From: Ahrensia sp. | GTDB taxonomy: Bacteria; Pseudomonadota; Alphaproteobacteria; Rhizobiales; Rhizobiaceae | DNA: 64,000 nt | Assembly (NCBI GenBank): GCA_002698425.1 | Contig: NZXU01000111.1 | Span: forward strand, 1-64,000 | Direction: 5' to 3' | In this document: positions 54,030-64,000 of the stretch, in pieces | Position numbering within the stretch: the stretch's first letter is position 1 | Layout of the letters: every line of letters begins with the position of its first letter | The notes under the pieces: generated by a model | The model's database searches: none | The model's input: the letters and a program-made list of their open reading frames with translations, nothing else | Told to the model about the DNA's origin: nothing | Program-made: the position numbers and the translations under genes

Positions 54030-54990
54030 GCGCTTCCAGAACCACCTGTCCGGTGCCGGGCACGAAGGCGTTGAAAGCCGCGAAGAACTGTTCGCGGAAG
54101 ATATCCTTTTCCTGAAGGATCTCGTGGCGCGCGCCATCGATGGTCAGGACCGAAGCCGACCGCAGATTGTCCGTGAGAAGGCGCGTCGCGTCATTCGAGA
54201 CGACGCGGTCGTCGCCGGCGATGAAGACGAGGGTCGGGATGACGGTCTTTGCCAGATGGACGGGGTCGCTCACCGTTTCGATGGCGTCGGTGACCGCTGC
54301 CATCCAGGCGGCAGAAGGCCCACCCAGGGCAAGCTCCGGAAAGCGGATCGGGATGGAAATATTGCGCGCGTAGCGATGGGCATCCGACGTCAGGCGGTTG
54401 GTCTCGAAGGGACGCCGCATGCGGTCGGCCGGACCGCCGGCGACATAGACGTTGCCGAGACCGAGAAAACTCATGGACCGCGAAACGGCGCGGGTCATCC
54501 ACTGGTATGAGGGCGAGGCCGGAAGTCCCAGGAAAGGCGCGAGCAGAACCATGCGCTGGACGCGATTGACCATGGCGGGCGCCGCATAGAGGGCGGCGAG
54601 CGCTCCGGTGGAATGGGCGACGATGAAATAGGGCGGGCGGCAATCCGGCAGGACCACGTCGCTGAAGACGGTCTCCAGATCGGTCGCATATTGCTGGAAG
54701 CCTTCCACATAGCCGGCATCGCCGCGCCGGAAGAACCGGGTGGAGCGTCCCTGGCCACGCCAGTCGAAGGCCGCGACATCGAAGCCTTCGCGAACGAAAT
54801 CGCCGATCGATTCGAAATATTTCTCGATTGTCTCGTTGCGGCCCTGCAGCAGAAATACGGTCCCCTTGGCGCGATGCCCGGCCGCCTTGAACACGGCGTA
54901 ACGGATCGCAAACCCGTCCGGCGTGCGGACGAAGCCGTCGGAGTGGATTTCTGGATTGGGATTGTGCTCGAAGAGCCGGAGTTCTGTCAT
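54019..54990 (-). CDS. Alpha/beta hydrolase, lysophospholipase-like
   Basis: A 323-residue serine hydrolase with FLLQGRNETIEKYFESIGDFVREGFDVAAFDWRGQGRSTRF, nucleophile elbow VAHSTGALAALY, FIAGDDRVVSN (acid) and the catalytic histidine in ARHEILQEKD. The style is that of PldB/monoglyceride lipase-type enzymes that attack lysophospholipids or monoglycerides. ATG 54990 is the family-consistent start. It faces hisN. Confidence 0.87.
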   Translation of the reverse strand: MTELRLFEHNPNPEIHSDGFVRTPDGFAIRYAVFKAAGHRAKGTVFLLQGRNETIEKYFESIGDFVREGFDVAAFDWRGQGRSTRFFRRGDAGYVEGFQQYATDLETVFSDVVLPDCRPPYFIVAHSTGALAALYAAPAMVNRVQRMVLLAPFLGLPASPSYQWMTRAVSRSMSFLGLGNVYVAGGPADRMRRPFETNRLTSDAHRYARNISIPIRFPELALGGPSAAWMAAVTDAIETVSDPVHLAKTVIPTLVFIAGDDRVVSNDATRLLTDNLRSASVLTIDGARHEILQEKDIFREQFFAAFNAFVPGTGQVVLEALSD

Positions 54991-55083
54991 GGATGGCGGG
55001 CGGCGCTTGCGGGCCCGGATTGCTCCTGTTCCAGCCCGCCTTGTCGGTTGGCGACGATTGTTAGGAGGCGGCCGGCAAAAGGT

Positions 55084-55120
55084 CAAAGAAAAACCGGGAG
55101 TGCCTTTCAGCACTCCCGGC
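55084..55120 (-). terminator. Terminator after the PepSY-like gene
   Basis: A 10-bp perfect stem (ccgggagtgc / gcactcccgg, 55094-55103 with 55110-55119) is followed on the minus strand by TTTTTCTTT. It lies about 50 nt after the gene. Confidence 0.8.
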
Positions 55121-55169
55121 TTCGTGACCGGACCGGAAGGGACGATGCAGCCCGGCCAACCGTCATTCC

Positions 55170-55607
55170 TCAGCGAATGCCGAAGGAATAGGTGAAATTG
55201 CCGTTGCCGCCATGGAGGCTGAAACCGGGGCGGTGGCCATGATGCCCGCGGTGCAGGACCTGGCGCGACAGGATCCGGCCGGACTTGCCGTCCACGACCA
55301 GCCTGACGGGGCCGCGATAGCCGCGGGCACGCATCACGTAATCGCCGCGCACGAGGCGCACATTGCGAATGTTGCGATAGCCGCGCTGATAGAGCGAACG
55401 GACCACCACGCGCTGCGGCAGGATACGGCGATGCCCACGCCAATCCTTGTGAGAGTGGCCATTCTTGTTGCCCTTGTAGTGGACCAGATCGGTTGCCTGG
55501 CCGGTTACGGCTTGCGGGGCGGCAAAGGCCGGTGCGGCCGACGCAGCCGAGAAAGCGCCTGCGGACAGGAGCGCGGCGAGGGCGGCGGTTATCATTGTCT
55601 TCTTCAT
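55170..55607 (-). CDS. Secreted PepSY-like small protein
   Basis: A 145-residue protein with a signal peptide (about residues 1-24, ending ASA) and a basic, His/Arg-rich mature part. The section LYQRGYRNIRNVRLVRGDYVMRARGYRGPVRLVVDGKSGRIL fits the PepSY-type beta pattern (G..v.L.vD..tG.I). The C-terminus HRGHHGHRPGFSLHGGNGNF is rich in His. AGGAG is 7 nt from the ATG. Role unknown, possibly periplasmic stress or metal binding. Confidence 0.7.
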   Translation of the reverse strand: MKKTMITAALAALLSAGAFSAASAAPAFAAPQAVTGQATDLVHYKGNKNGHSHKDWRGHRRILPQRVVVRSLYQRGYRNIRNVRLVRGDYVMRARGYRGPVRLVVDGKSGRILSRQVLHRGHHGHRPGFSLHGGNGNFTYSFGIR

Positions 55608-55789
55608 ATCGAGTCTCCTGGTTCCCGGCGTCGCTCTGTCAGGGCGGCGCCTCCGTACGATGGAGACACATTGCCACCGGCCACCTGAACCGAGCCGGAA
55701 GGCGGCGTTCATCTGGCGTTCAGGAAAGAAGGGGGGCGATTTGGCGGCTCTTGAACGGGGGAAACGCAATTCCCAAATATCTGCAGCGG

Positions 55790-55890
55790 ACGCCGGAAAC
55801 GGGTTCGCTGGTGTCAGGGACCGTGCCACTTTCCGGGCGGTCGAGAACGCCAAACGCAAACATAGTCGCTCATTGAATGGAGGACACATC
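55790..55890 (+). promoter_or_regulatory. ROSE-type RNA thermometer before hsp20
   Basis: The last hairpin of the leader pairs the Shine-Dalgarno region with an upstream copy: 55865-55871 (gtcgctc) with 55880-55885 and 55882-55878, so that TCGCT, matching the ROSE consensus U(U/C)GCU, lies opposite GGAGGA with one bulged G. This would block translation at low temperature and melt on heat shock. Upstream leader bases (about 55790-55860) are GC-rich with further pairing. ROSE elements are known in rhizobial small heat shock genes. Confidence 0.75.
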
Positions 55891-56361
55891 ATGCGTCACG
55901 TCGACTATTCTCCGCTGTTCCGTTCCACCGTCGGTTTCGACCGTCTTTTCTCGATGCTGGACACGCTTGCCCAGCCGGAAAACAACGGCCAGACCTATCC
56001 GCCCTATAATATCGAGCGGACCGGTGAGAACGCCTATCGCATCACCATGGCCGTCGCCGGTTTCTCCGAAGACGATCTCACCATCGAAGCCCGTTCCAAC
56101 GTTCTGACGGTCGCCGGCGCGAAGCCGGAGGAAAACACCGAACAGAAGCGGGAATTCCTGCATCGCGGCATTGCTTCGCGCGCTTTCGAGCGTCGCTTCC
56201 AGCTCGCCGACTATGTGGAAGTGAAGGCCGCCGAACTGAAGAACGGCCTGCTGCATATCGATCTCGAACGTGAAATTCCCGAGGCGATGAAGCCCCGCAA
56301 GATCGAGATCAGCAATGGCAAGGATGGCGCCAAGCAGATCGAGGCCAAATCGGTCAACTAA
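55891..56361 (+). CDS. Hsp20 family small heat shock protein
   Basis: A 156-residue alpha-crystallin-type chaperone (IbpA/HspA class). Residues about 35-135 form the domain: YPPYNIERTGENAYRITMAVAGFSEDDLTIEARSNVLTVAGAKPEE, then EFLHRGIASRAFERRFQLADYVEVKAAELKNGLLHIDLEREIPE. It holds unfolded proteins until ATP-dependent chaperones act. The GGAGGA ribosome site is 7 nt before ATG and is masked in the ROSE hairpin. A terminator follows. Confidence 0.93.
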   Translation: MRHVDYSPLFRSTVGFDRLFSMLDTLAQPENNGQTYPPYNIERTGENAYRITMAVAGFSEDDLTIEARSNVLTVAGAKPEENTEQKREFLHRGIASRAFERRFQLADYVEVKAAELKNGLLHIDLEREIPEAMKPRKIEISNGKDGAKQIEAKSVN

Positions 56362-56442
56362 GCACCGGTCGTCATCCGACCCTCTAATTCGTCAACACGT
56401 CCGCGCGCCGGGTCCCCCTCCCTACCGGCGCGCCCGACGCGG

Positions 56443-56473
56443 AAAGGCGGGGGAGACCCCGCCTTTTTTCTTT
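56443..56473 (+). terminator. Terminator after hsp20
   Basis: A perfect 10-bp stem (aaaggcgggg / ccccgccttt) with loop GAGA is followed by TTTTC. It lies about 80 nt after the stop. Confidence 0.85.
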
Positions 56474-56491
56474 GCCGTATCCAGGGAGTTG

Positions 56492-57100
56492 TCAGCCGAA
56501 GCGGCGGCGCAGGAGATAATCCAGCGACAGCTTGCCGGGTCCGTTGACCACGATCATCAGCAGCACGAATATCCACAGCATACGCTGGTCGAAGATGATG
56601 GCGTCGGGGAACCGGTCGAACATCGCCCCGAGATATTTGCCCGTAATCTCGAAATACACGACGTCGACATAGCTCTGGACGACCACGAAGACGATCATGC
56701 CGATCGCGGCGATCCGGCTGAACAGGCCGATCACAACGAGTATCGGCAGCACCAGTTCGCCCAGTGTCCCGGCGATGACGATCAGGCCCCACGGGAAGAA
56801 GGGCACGGCTTCGACCGCGTTGCCGTAACTGTCGAAGACCGGAGGGATGATCGAGGCATAGGCCCCGATCGAGGGGTTGAGAAAGCCCAGCAAGCCGTCG
56901 CCAAGCTTGTTCCAGGCGGAATTCAGGTAATAGAGGAGCAGCAGGCTGGCGAAAGCAAAGCGGGCCGCGAAGCCGTTGAACCATCCGGCCAGCGCCCCCT
57001 CAAGCGTTGAAAAGACCTTGCGATGCAAGCGAACGAGAGACCCGACCGGGCCGGACATCCCGTTTCCAGAAAAGTGTCTCATTTCCGCCGTATCGGCCAT
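56492..57100 (-). CDS. DoxX family inner-membrane protein of the bufferin operon
   Basis: A 202-residue membrane protein with four predicted helices and the DoxX text FASLLLLYYLNSAWNKLGDGLLGF, FPWGLIVIAGTLGELVLPILVVIGLFSRIAAIGMIVFVVVQSYVDVVYF. DoxX-type proteins often close bufferin operons and are thought to take part in redox or thiol homeostasis; the role is inferred. It is 18 nt after bufC, with GGGGGAGA upstream of the ATG. Confidence 0.85.
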   Translation of the reverse strand: MADTAEMRHFSGNGMSGPVGSLVRLHRKVFSTLEGALAGWFNGFAARFAFASLLLLYYLNSAWNKLGDGLLGFLNPSIGAYASIIPPVFDSYGNAVEAVPFFPWGLIVIAGTLGELVLPILVVIGLFSRIAAIGMIVFVVVQSYVDVVYFEITGKYLGAMFDRFPDAIIFDQRMLWIFVLLMIVVNGPGKLSLDYLLRRRFG

Positions 57101-57118
57101 GGCGATCTCCCCCTCTTC

Positions 57119-57901
57119 TTATTGAGCCGACTGAGCGGCGACAAAGGCGCCGGTGGACAGAATGCCGCCGATCGCGTCGTTGATGTCGAATGTTCCGGCG
57201 GCTTCCATCCCCGCATCTGCCGCTTCGCCAAGCGTTGCGCCGCGGAGAAGCGTTTCGAAGAAGGCCTCATGGCCATCAGGCAATGCGATGACGGTCACCT
57301 CCGTGCCGGGCCGGGTGACGAGGACGTTTTGCGGCCGTGAGGCGTCGATCTTGCCGACGGGGTCGTCGGCGCGGTTGGCGTCGAAAATGTCGAAGACGGC
57401 GTAGGACGAGCGCACGAGCGCCGTTGCGGGATGTGCTGTGAACGTCGCCTCGCCAAGGCGGCCCGGATCGATCGCCGCGAGCGCCTGCGGGGCGAGCGGT
57501 TCAAGGTCGGCGGCGTGATAGGCCGTCAACCAGGCGCGTTCCAGGCGCGCGACATCGGCCAGATAGGGCATGCGCGCGGTGTGTTCGAAGGTTTCGACAA
57601 AAGCCGGGAAGTCGTGGCCGTAGAGGAACAGCAGCGGCGAAACCGGCGGATGGGCGCGAACGAATTCGCGCGCCATGTCCCGAAAAAGGGTTTTGCCGGT
57701 GATGCGTTGGACTGCCGGAAAAATGTCGGCCAGCGCATCGATCAGGCTAACGGTGACATTGTTGCGATAGACGTTGAAGCGCTTGACCGCCTGCTTGCCG
57801 CGCGGGCCGGTGACCGTCGGCGGTTCGGCGCGCGACGGATCGAGGATCGCGGCGCGGAAACCGACAGCGTCGAGATCTTGCGTGTCAGGCTCCGACGGCA
57901 T
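57119..57901 (-). CDS. bufC: BufC/HvfC-type DUF2063 protein
   Basis: A 260-residue protein of the DUF2063 (putative DNA-binding-like) family that partners DUF692 enzymes. Family marks: [83 protein letters not shown]. Known partner proteins bind the precursor peptide so that the MNIO enzyme can modify it. The ATG overlaps the bufB stop by 17 nt. Confidence 0.85.
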   Translation of the reverse strand: MPSEPDTQDLDAVGFRAAILDPSRAEPPTVTGPRGKQAVKRFNVYRNNVTVSLIDALADIFPAVQRITGKTLFRDMAREFVRAHPPVSPLLFLYGHDFPAFVETFEHTARMPYLADVARLERAWLTAYHAADLEPLAPQALAAIDPGRLGEATFTAHPATALVRSSYAVFDIFDANRADDPVGKIDASRPQNVLVTRPGTEVTVIALPDGHEAFFETLLRGATLGEAADAGMEAAGTFDINDAIGGILSTGAFVAAQSAQ

Positions 57902-58847
57902 GGCCCGTTCTCCCGTGGCTCTTGCCCATCATGAAAGAATGCGCGGCTTCGTCGAGAATACGGTCCGCGGCGGCGGCTTCGGCGCGCAAGACCGGCCAGT
58001 CGGGAAGATCGGAGTCCCATTCGATCAGTGTCGGGATCGGTCCGGCCTGCTTGACGACGATGGCATAGAGATCCCAGACCGCATCGGCGACCGGGGCATC
58101 GTGGCTGTCGATCAGCAGCGGCTCGCCCTCGTCGTCCTCCTGCACGGCGTGGCCGGCGAGGTGGATCTCGCCGACATGCTCCATCGGATAGTCCATCAGA
58201 TAGGACATCGGCGAGAAGCCGTGATTGGTGGCCGAGACGAAGACATTGTTGACGTCGAGCAGAAGGCCGCAGCCGGTGCGGGACACGATTTCGCGGATGA
58301 AGTCGGTTTCGCTCATCGTCGAATTCTCGAAAACCACGTAGGTCGACGGGTTTTCGAGCAGCATCTGCCGGCCGATGACGTCCTGCATATGGTCGATATG
58401 CTCGCAGACATGATCGAGCGTCGCTTCCGTGTAGGGCAGCGGCAGGAGGTCGTTCATGAAGACCTCGTCATGGGTGGACCATGCCAGATGCTCGGAAATC
58501 AGCGCGGGTTCGTAGCGGTCGACAAGCGCCTTGAAGCGCATGAGGTGGTCCGCGCTCAGCGGTTGCGGTCCGCCGATCGACATGCAGACGCCGTGCAGGG
58601 AGAGGGGGAAGTCCTGGCGAACGCGCTCCAGCGCACGATGGGGAAATCCGCCGTCGCCCATGTAATTCTCGGCGTGTACCTCGAGAAAACCCACCGGGTC
58701 GGCGTCGGCGATGATCGCGTCGAGATGGGTGTGCTTGAAGCCGACCCCGGCCGAAGCCGGGATGCGGGCGGTGCGGGCTGCAAAACGGGACGGCGCCAGG
58801 GATGCCGGAGCCGTTTGCCGGCTTTGCGAAGGAACGGTCCTGCTCAT
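57885..58847 (-). CDS. bufB: MNIO-family peptide-modifying enzyme (DUF692), BufB
   Basis: A 320-residue TIM-barrel di/tri-iron oxidase of the DUF692 (MNIO) family. Metal ligands are expected in [40 protein letters not shown] and [10 protein letters not shown]. In bufferin systems this enzyme oxidises cysteines of the BufA precursor to copper-binding heterocycles. The residues around the iron site look intact. It is the second gene after the precursor gene, with bufC overlapping. Confidence 0.9.
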   Translation of the reverse strand: MSRTVPSQSRQTAPASLAPSRFAARTARIPASAGVGFKHTHLDAIIADADPVGFLEVHAENYMGDGGFPHRALERVRQDFPLSLHGVCMSIGGPQPLSADHLMRFKALVDRYEPALISEHLAWSTHDEVFMNDLLPLPYTEATLDHVCEHIDHMQDVIGRQMLLENPSTYVVFENSTMSETDFIREIVSRTGCGLLLDVNNVFVSATNHGFSPMSYLMDYPMEHVGEIHLAGHAVQEDDEGEPLLIDSHDAPVADAVWDLYAIVVKQAGPIPTLIEWDSDLPDWPVLRAEAAAADRILDEAAHSFMMGKSHGRTGHAVGA

Positions 58848-58884
58848 GGCGTTGTCTCCGTTTTGCAGCGTTTGTAGAATGCGA

Positions 58885-59193
58885 TCAGGCCGGTACGTCG
58901 CGTTCAAGCGGCTCGAGCGAACCCATGCGGCCGTCCGGGAGTTCCATCGACGTGCAGGTGCCTTCTTCAACATATTTCCAGGAATTGCCCTGGTAATCGA
59001 CCGTCGAGGTGCCCTGGCAGGTCGTGCCGGGGCCGGCGGCGCAATCGTTCTGGCCGGCCATGGCGACGCCGTAGCATTTGACGTTGGCCGCGGCCGCATC
59101 GGTCGCGGTGACGAGCTGGGCACCGGAGATGGCGGCGGCGACAGCACCGGCGAGAACGGTGCCGCTGAAGACAGTCTTGGTTGCTTTGGACAT
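58885..59193 (-). CDS. bufA: Bufferin-type precursor peptide (DUF2282)
   Basis: A 102-residue secreted precursor. The signal peptide spans about residues 1-36 (ending DAAAA) and the mature part has four cysteines, [23 protein letters not shown] and EEGTC, in the DUF2282 pattern (KCYG, NDCAAG, C.GTS, GTC). In bufferins these cysteines are changed by BufB to copper-chelating thiooxazole-like groups that protect against copper. AGAGGAG precedes ATG by 7 nt. First gene of bufABC-doxX. Confidence 0.85.
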   Translation of the reverse strand: MSKATKTVFSGTVLAGAVAAAISGAQLVTATDAAAANVKCYGVAMAGQNDCAAGPGTTCQGTSTVDYQGNSWKYVEEGTCTSMELPDGRMGSLEPLERDVPA

Positions 59194-59339
59194 AGGTAAC
59201 TCCTCTGAAGATCCGTGCCGGGTTATTCAGCAGCCCGGCGAGGCGAGGAGTCGCAAACCCACCAGTAAATAGGAAATCAACGCGGCGTTATCCGCTGTCA
59301 CTTCCGTGTGAGAACAAGTTGATGAAGATTATTGCCGGA

Positions 59340-60389
59340 TCAGGACAGTAGAGCGGCGAAACGGTCGATGTCCGATGGTTCGGTGGCGAAGCTGGTGACG
59401 AGGCGAACAATGATCTCGCCTTCCTCCAGCGTTGCGCCGTCTCCGGCGGTCTTGGGCCAGGGATGGAACCGGGCGCCCTCTGCCGAAAGCCTGTCGAATT
59501 CCGCCTCCGGCATGACGGCGAAGACCTCGTTTGCCTCGACCTGCCAGGCGAGGCGTGTTTTCGACCCTGCCTCGACGACGGCGGCGAGCCGGCTCGCCAT
59601 GGCGTTGGCGTGACGCGCGAGGTCCAGCCAGAGGCCGTTGTCGAAATAGGCGAGGAACTGCGCCGCGATGAAGCGCGACTTGGAAAAGAGATGGCCGGAG
59701 CGTTTGCGCAATTGCGGCATGTCGCGGGCCATCTCCGGATCGAAGAAAACGAGCGCCTCGGCGCACCAGCATCCGTTCTTGGTGCCGCCGAAGGAAAGGA
59801 TGTCGACGCCGCGCTTCCAGGTCATTTCGGCCGGCGAGCAGCCGAGCGTGACGAGCGCGTTGGCGAAACGCGCGCCGTCCATGTGCAGCGGCAGACCGAA
59901 TTCCCTGCAGATGCCGGAGATGACGTCGATCTCGCCGGGCGAATAGATCGTGCCGATTTCGGTTGCCTGGGTGATCGACACGCCAAGCGCGAGGCCCCGA
60001 TTGACCGTGCCGGGCGAGAAGGGCTCCACACTTGAACGCAAGGCCGCCGGGTCGATCTTGCCGTTGTTTCCGGGAACGGGACGAATGCGAACGCCGCTGG
60101 CGAGAAATTCCGGCGCGCCGCCCTCATCCTCGCGGATATGCGATTCGGGATGCGCGAAAGCGACGCCGCCGACACGGTTGACCGCGGCGAGCGCCAGCGA
60201 ATTGCAGGCGGTGCCGGTCGGCAGGAACCAGACCGAGACCTCATGGTCGAAGATCTCGGCGAAACGCGCCTCGACCTGACGATCCAGTTCGCCGGCGCCA
60301 TAGGCCACGTCGAAGCCGCCGGCGTGAGCCTTCAAGGCGTCGGCGATTTGCGGGTGGGCGCCCGCCCAGTTGTCTGAGGCAAAAAACAT
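59340..60389 (-). CDS. Low-specificity L-threonine aldolase / beta-eliminating lyase
   Basis: A 349-residue PLP enzyme. Start MFFASDNWAGAHPQI is that of the threonine aldolase family; FLPTGTACNSLAL, FAHPESHIREDEGGAPEF, LHMDGARFANAL and the PLP lysine in SFGGTKNGCWCAEALVFF follow. It splits threonine or allo-threonine into glycine and acetaldehyde, one more route to glycine in this window. ATG 60389 is the family start. Confidence 0.9.
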   Translation of the reverse strand: MFFASDNWAGAHPQIADALKAHAGGFDVAYGAGELDRQVEARFAEIFDHEVSVWFLPTGTACNSLALAAVNRVGGVAFAHPESHIREDEGGAPEFLASGVRIRPVPGNNGKIDPAALRSSVEPFSPGTVNRGLALGVSITQATEIGTIYSPGEIDVISGICREFGLPLHMDGARFANALVTLGCSPAEMTWKRGVDILSFGGTKNGCWCAEALVFFDPEMARDMPQLRKRSGHLFSKSRFIAAQFLAYFDNGLWLDLARHANAMASRLAAVVEAGSKTRLAWQVEANEVFAVMPEAEFDRLSAEGARFHPWPKTAGDGATLEEGEIIVRLVTSFATEPSDIDRFAALLS

Positions 60390-60494
60390 TCGGCTTTCCT
60401 TCGCGTGGCGCGATGAGTGTATGTCCGGTACCAATGGCCCGACCACGGCCGACAGTTCAAGGATCAAATAGGGCTGCGCAGGAAGGGGATTTGG

Positions 60495-60974
60495 ATGAGC
60501 ACATCGTTTGAAGAAATCGCGATGGTACCGGTGGGGCGCGTCGTGGGCGGACGGGCGGAGGCGACCAAGGACCATTGGGGCGCCAATCGCTCGACGATCG
60601 TGCTGCGTGACGACCTCGTGGGGCCGGATGCGCTGAAAGGACTCGATGCGCATTCCCATATCGAAGTGGTGTTTTATTTCCACCTGCACGCGGACGAGCC
60701 GACCGAGGCGGGGGCAAGGCATCCGCGCGGCCGCACCGACTGGCCGGTCGTGGGCATCTATGCCCAGCACGGACGCATGCGGATCAACCGGATCGGCGTG
60801 AGCGTCTGCCGGCTGCTCGGGGTCGACGGATTGAGCATCGAGGTCGAGGGACTGGACGCCGTGGACGGCACGCCGGTGCTCGACATCAAGCCGGTCTGGT
60901 CCGGTTACCGGCCACGCGGTGCGTTTCGGGAACCGGATTGGGCGCGAGAGATCATGGCCAATTACTGGGATTGA
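60495..60974 (+). CDS. trmO: tRNA (N6-threonylcarbamoyladenosine(37)-N6)-methyltransferase TrmO
   Basis: A 159-residue SAM-dependent enzyme of the TrmO/TsaA family with VPVGRVVGGRAEATKDHWG, LDAHSHIEVVFYFHLHA, HPRGRTDWPVVGIYAQHGRMRINRIGVSVCRLLGVDG and IEVEGLDAVDGTPVLDIKPVWSGYRP. It adds a methyl group to t6A37 in some tRNAs. Length is short but normal for the single-domain type. ATG 60495 has AAGGGGA upstream. It is divergent from the aldolase. Confidence 0.85.
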   Translation: MSTSFEEIAMVPVGRVVGGRAEATKDHWGANRSTIVLRDDLVGPDALKGLDAHSHIEVVFYFHLHADEPTEAGARHPRGRTDWPVVGIYAQHGRMRINRIGVSVCRLLGVDGLSIEVEGLDAVDGTPVLDIKPVWSGYRPRGAFREPDWAREIMANYWD

Positions 60975-61063
60975 CGTTCGAGGCATACGAAAGGATGTGA
61001 CCGGATTGCCGGCCGCGGCGACATTTTCGACCAAACGGCGCCGGATTTTTTTGCATTTGCATC

Positions 61064-61092
61064 TTGAGAAAAGTTTCGCTATCTGGCATAAG
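61064..61092 (+). promoter_or_regulatory. Sigma-70-type promoter of gltB
   Basis: A -35 box TTGAGA (61064-61069) and a -10 box CATAAG (61087-61092) stand 17 nt apart, about 250 nt before gltB. This gives a long leader and places the start site in the palindrome that follows. Confidence 0.55.
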
Positions 61093-61117
61093 AATAGGGC
61101 AGCATTGCTGTCCTATT
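61093..61117. promoter_or_regulatory. 25-bp operator-like palindrome at the gltB start site
   Basis: Outer arms AATAGG and CCTATT surround inner arms CAGCA and TGCTG; over 12-bp arms only one position does not pair. Located at the expected +1 region, it is ideal for a repressor. The regulator is unknown, and no known nitrogen-control motif matches. Confidence 0.6.
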
Positions 61118-61339
61118 TTGCATTTCGGGTCGCACGGCATGGAAAAATCCGTACGATCCGCAGACGCGTCTGCAGGCGCAGGGCCCCGTTCCGATCCTCG
61201 CGAGCAGTATCCGGTACCCACTGGCGCGATGCCGGTGCGGGATCGAAACGCAGGATGGGCGGACGGGTGTCAGCACGGACCCGAAATGCTAGATAGGAAT
61301 TGGTGAGCGCGCGTGAGCGCCGAGACGGAGGTTTGAGCG

Positions 61340-64000
<2,661 letters not shown>

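Noticed and set aside
59217..59239. GCCGGG/CCCGGC hairpin in the bufA leader as a riboswitch
   Set aside because: Six base pairs with no further conserved structure; not enough for a riboswitch call.
59275..59310. EcfG-like promoter (GGAA...CGTT) upstream of bufA
   Set aside because: The spacing is 18 nt and the -35 box is only partial, so it does not meet the consensus.

Overview
This window reads as a chromosomal segment of a GC-rich alphaproteobacterium of the Hyphomicrobiales (Rhizobiales). Evidence for this placement: a CpdR-type cell-cycle receiver, a candidate suhB/MmgR-type small RNA, a leader RNA in front of a PLP decarboxylase that resembles the alphaproteobacterial speF element, a DctB/DctD system with a sigma-54 promoter, heterotetrameric sarcosine oxidase genes, a ROSE-type thermometer on an hsp20 gene, and an aa3-oxidase subunit IV typical of the class. 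No phage, plasmid replication gene, transposase or CRISPR array was seen; codon usage looks uniform.

Layout. 0-9 kb: decarboxylase (cut by the window edge) with a long structured leader, a LysR regulator, a DUF1007 + NicO metal exporter pair, a three-gene sugar-acid dehydrogenase cluster, a double GNAT protein, an aminotransferase and a TetR regulator. 9-16 kb: a complete TRAP transporter (dctPQM) with its own two-component system (dctBD); a -24/-12 promoter and a 10-bp-arm palindrome lie between them. 16-19 kb: modEABC molybdate uptake with a ModE-like operator. 19-28 kb: a TerB-like protein, a second TRAP permease pair without a binding protein, a lone Tat-exported peptide-type binding protein, and a fused indolepyruvate ferredoxin oxidoreductase. 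28-33.5 kb: a GGDEF-EAL protein, a FeeM-like acyltransferase behind a CtrA-like site, cytochrome oxidase subunit IV, a ~310-bp element with terminal inverted repeats, a TPR lipoprotein and rpsU. 34-43 kb: soxBDAG, interrupted by two paralogous secreted proteins, followed by a MaoC protein, a BKACE enzyme and a carnitine dehydrogenase-thioesterase fusion. Together these form a plausible carnitine to glycine-betaine to sarcosine to glycine route, although the two middle demethylation steps are not in the window. 43-51 kb: three glycosyltransferases, a degenerate GGDEF protein, gabD-like dehydrogenase, a siderophore-interacting protein and tRNA-Val(GAC). 51.5-55.6 kb: cpdR, an N-formylglutamate amidohydrolase, the MmgR-like sRNA, hisN-like phosphatase, a lysophospholipase-like hydrolase and a PepSY-like secreted protein. 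55.7-59.2 kb: heat-shock hsp20 with a ROSE element, then a bufferin-type operon (bufA precursor, bufB MNIO/DUF692, bufC/DUF2063, DoxX). 59.3-64 kb: low-specificity threonine aldolase, trmO, and gltB (cut by the window end) with a promoter-overlapping palindrome.

The most interesting items are the copper-linked RiPP (bufferin) operon, the putative 19-residue leader peptide and attenuator before the decarboxylase, the sRNA candidates, the inverted-repeat element at 31.9-32.2 kb, and several strong unassigned palindromic operators.
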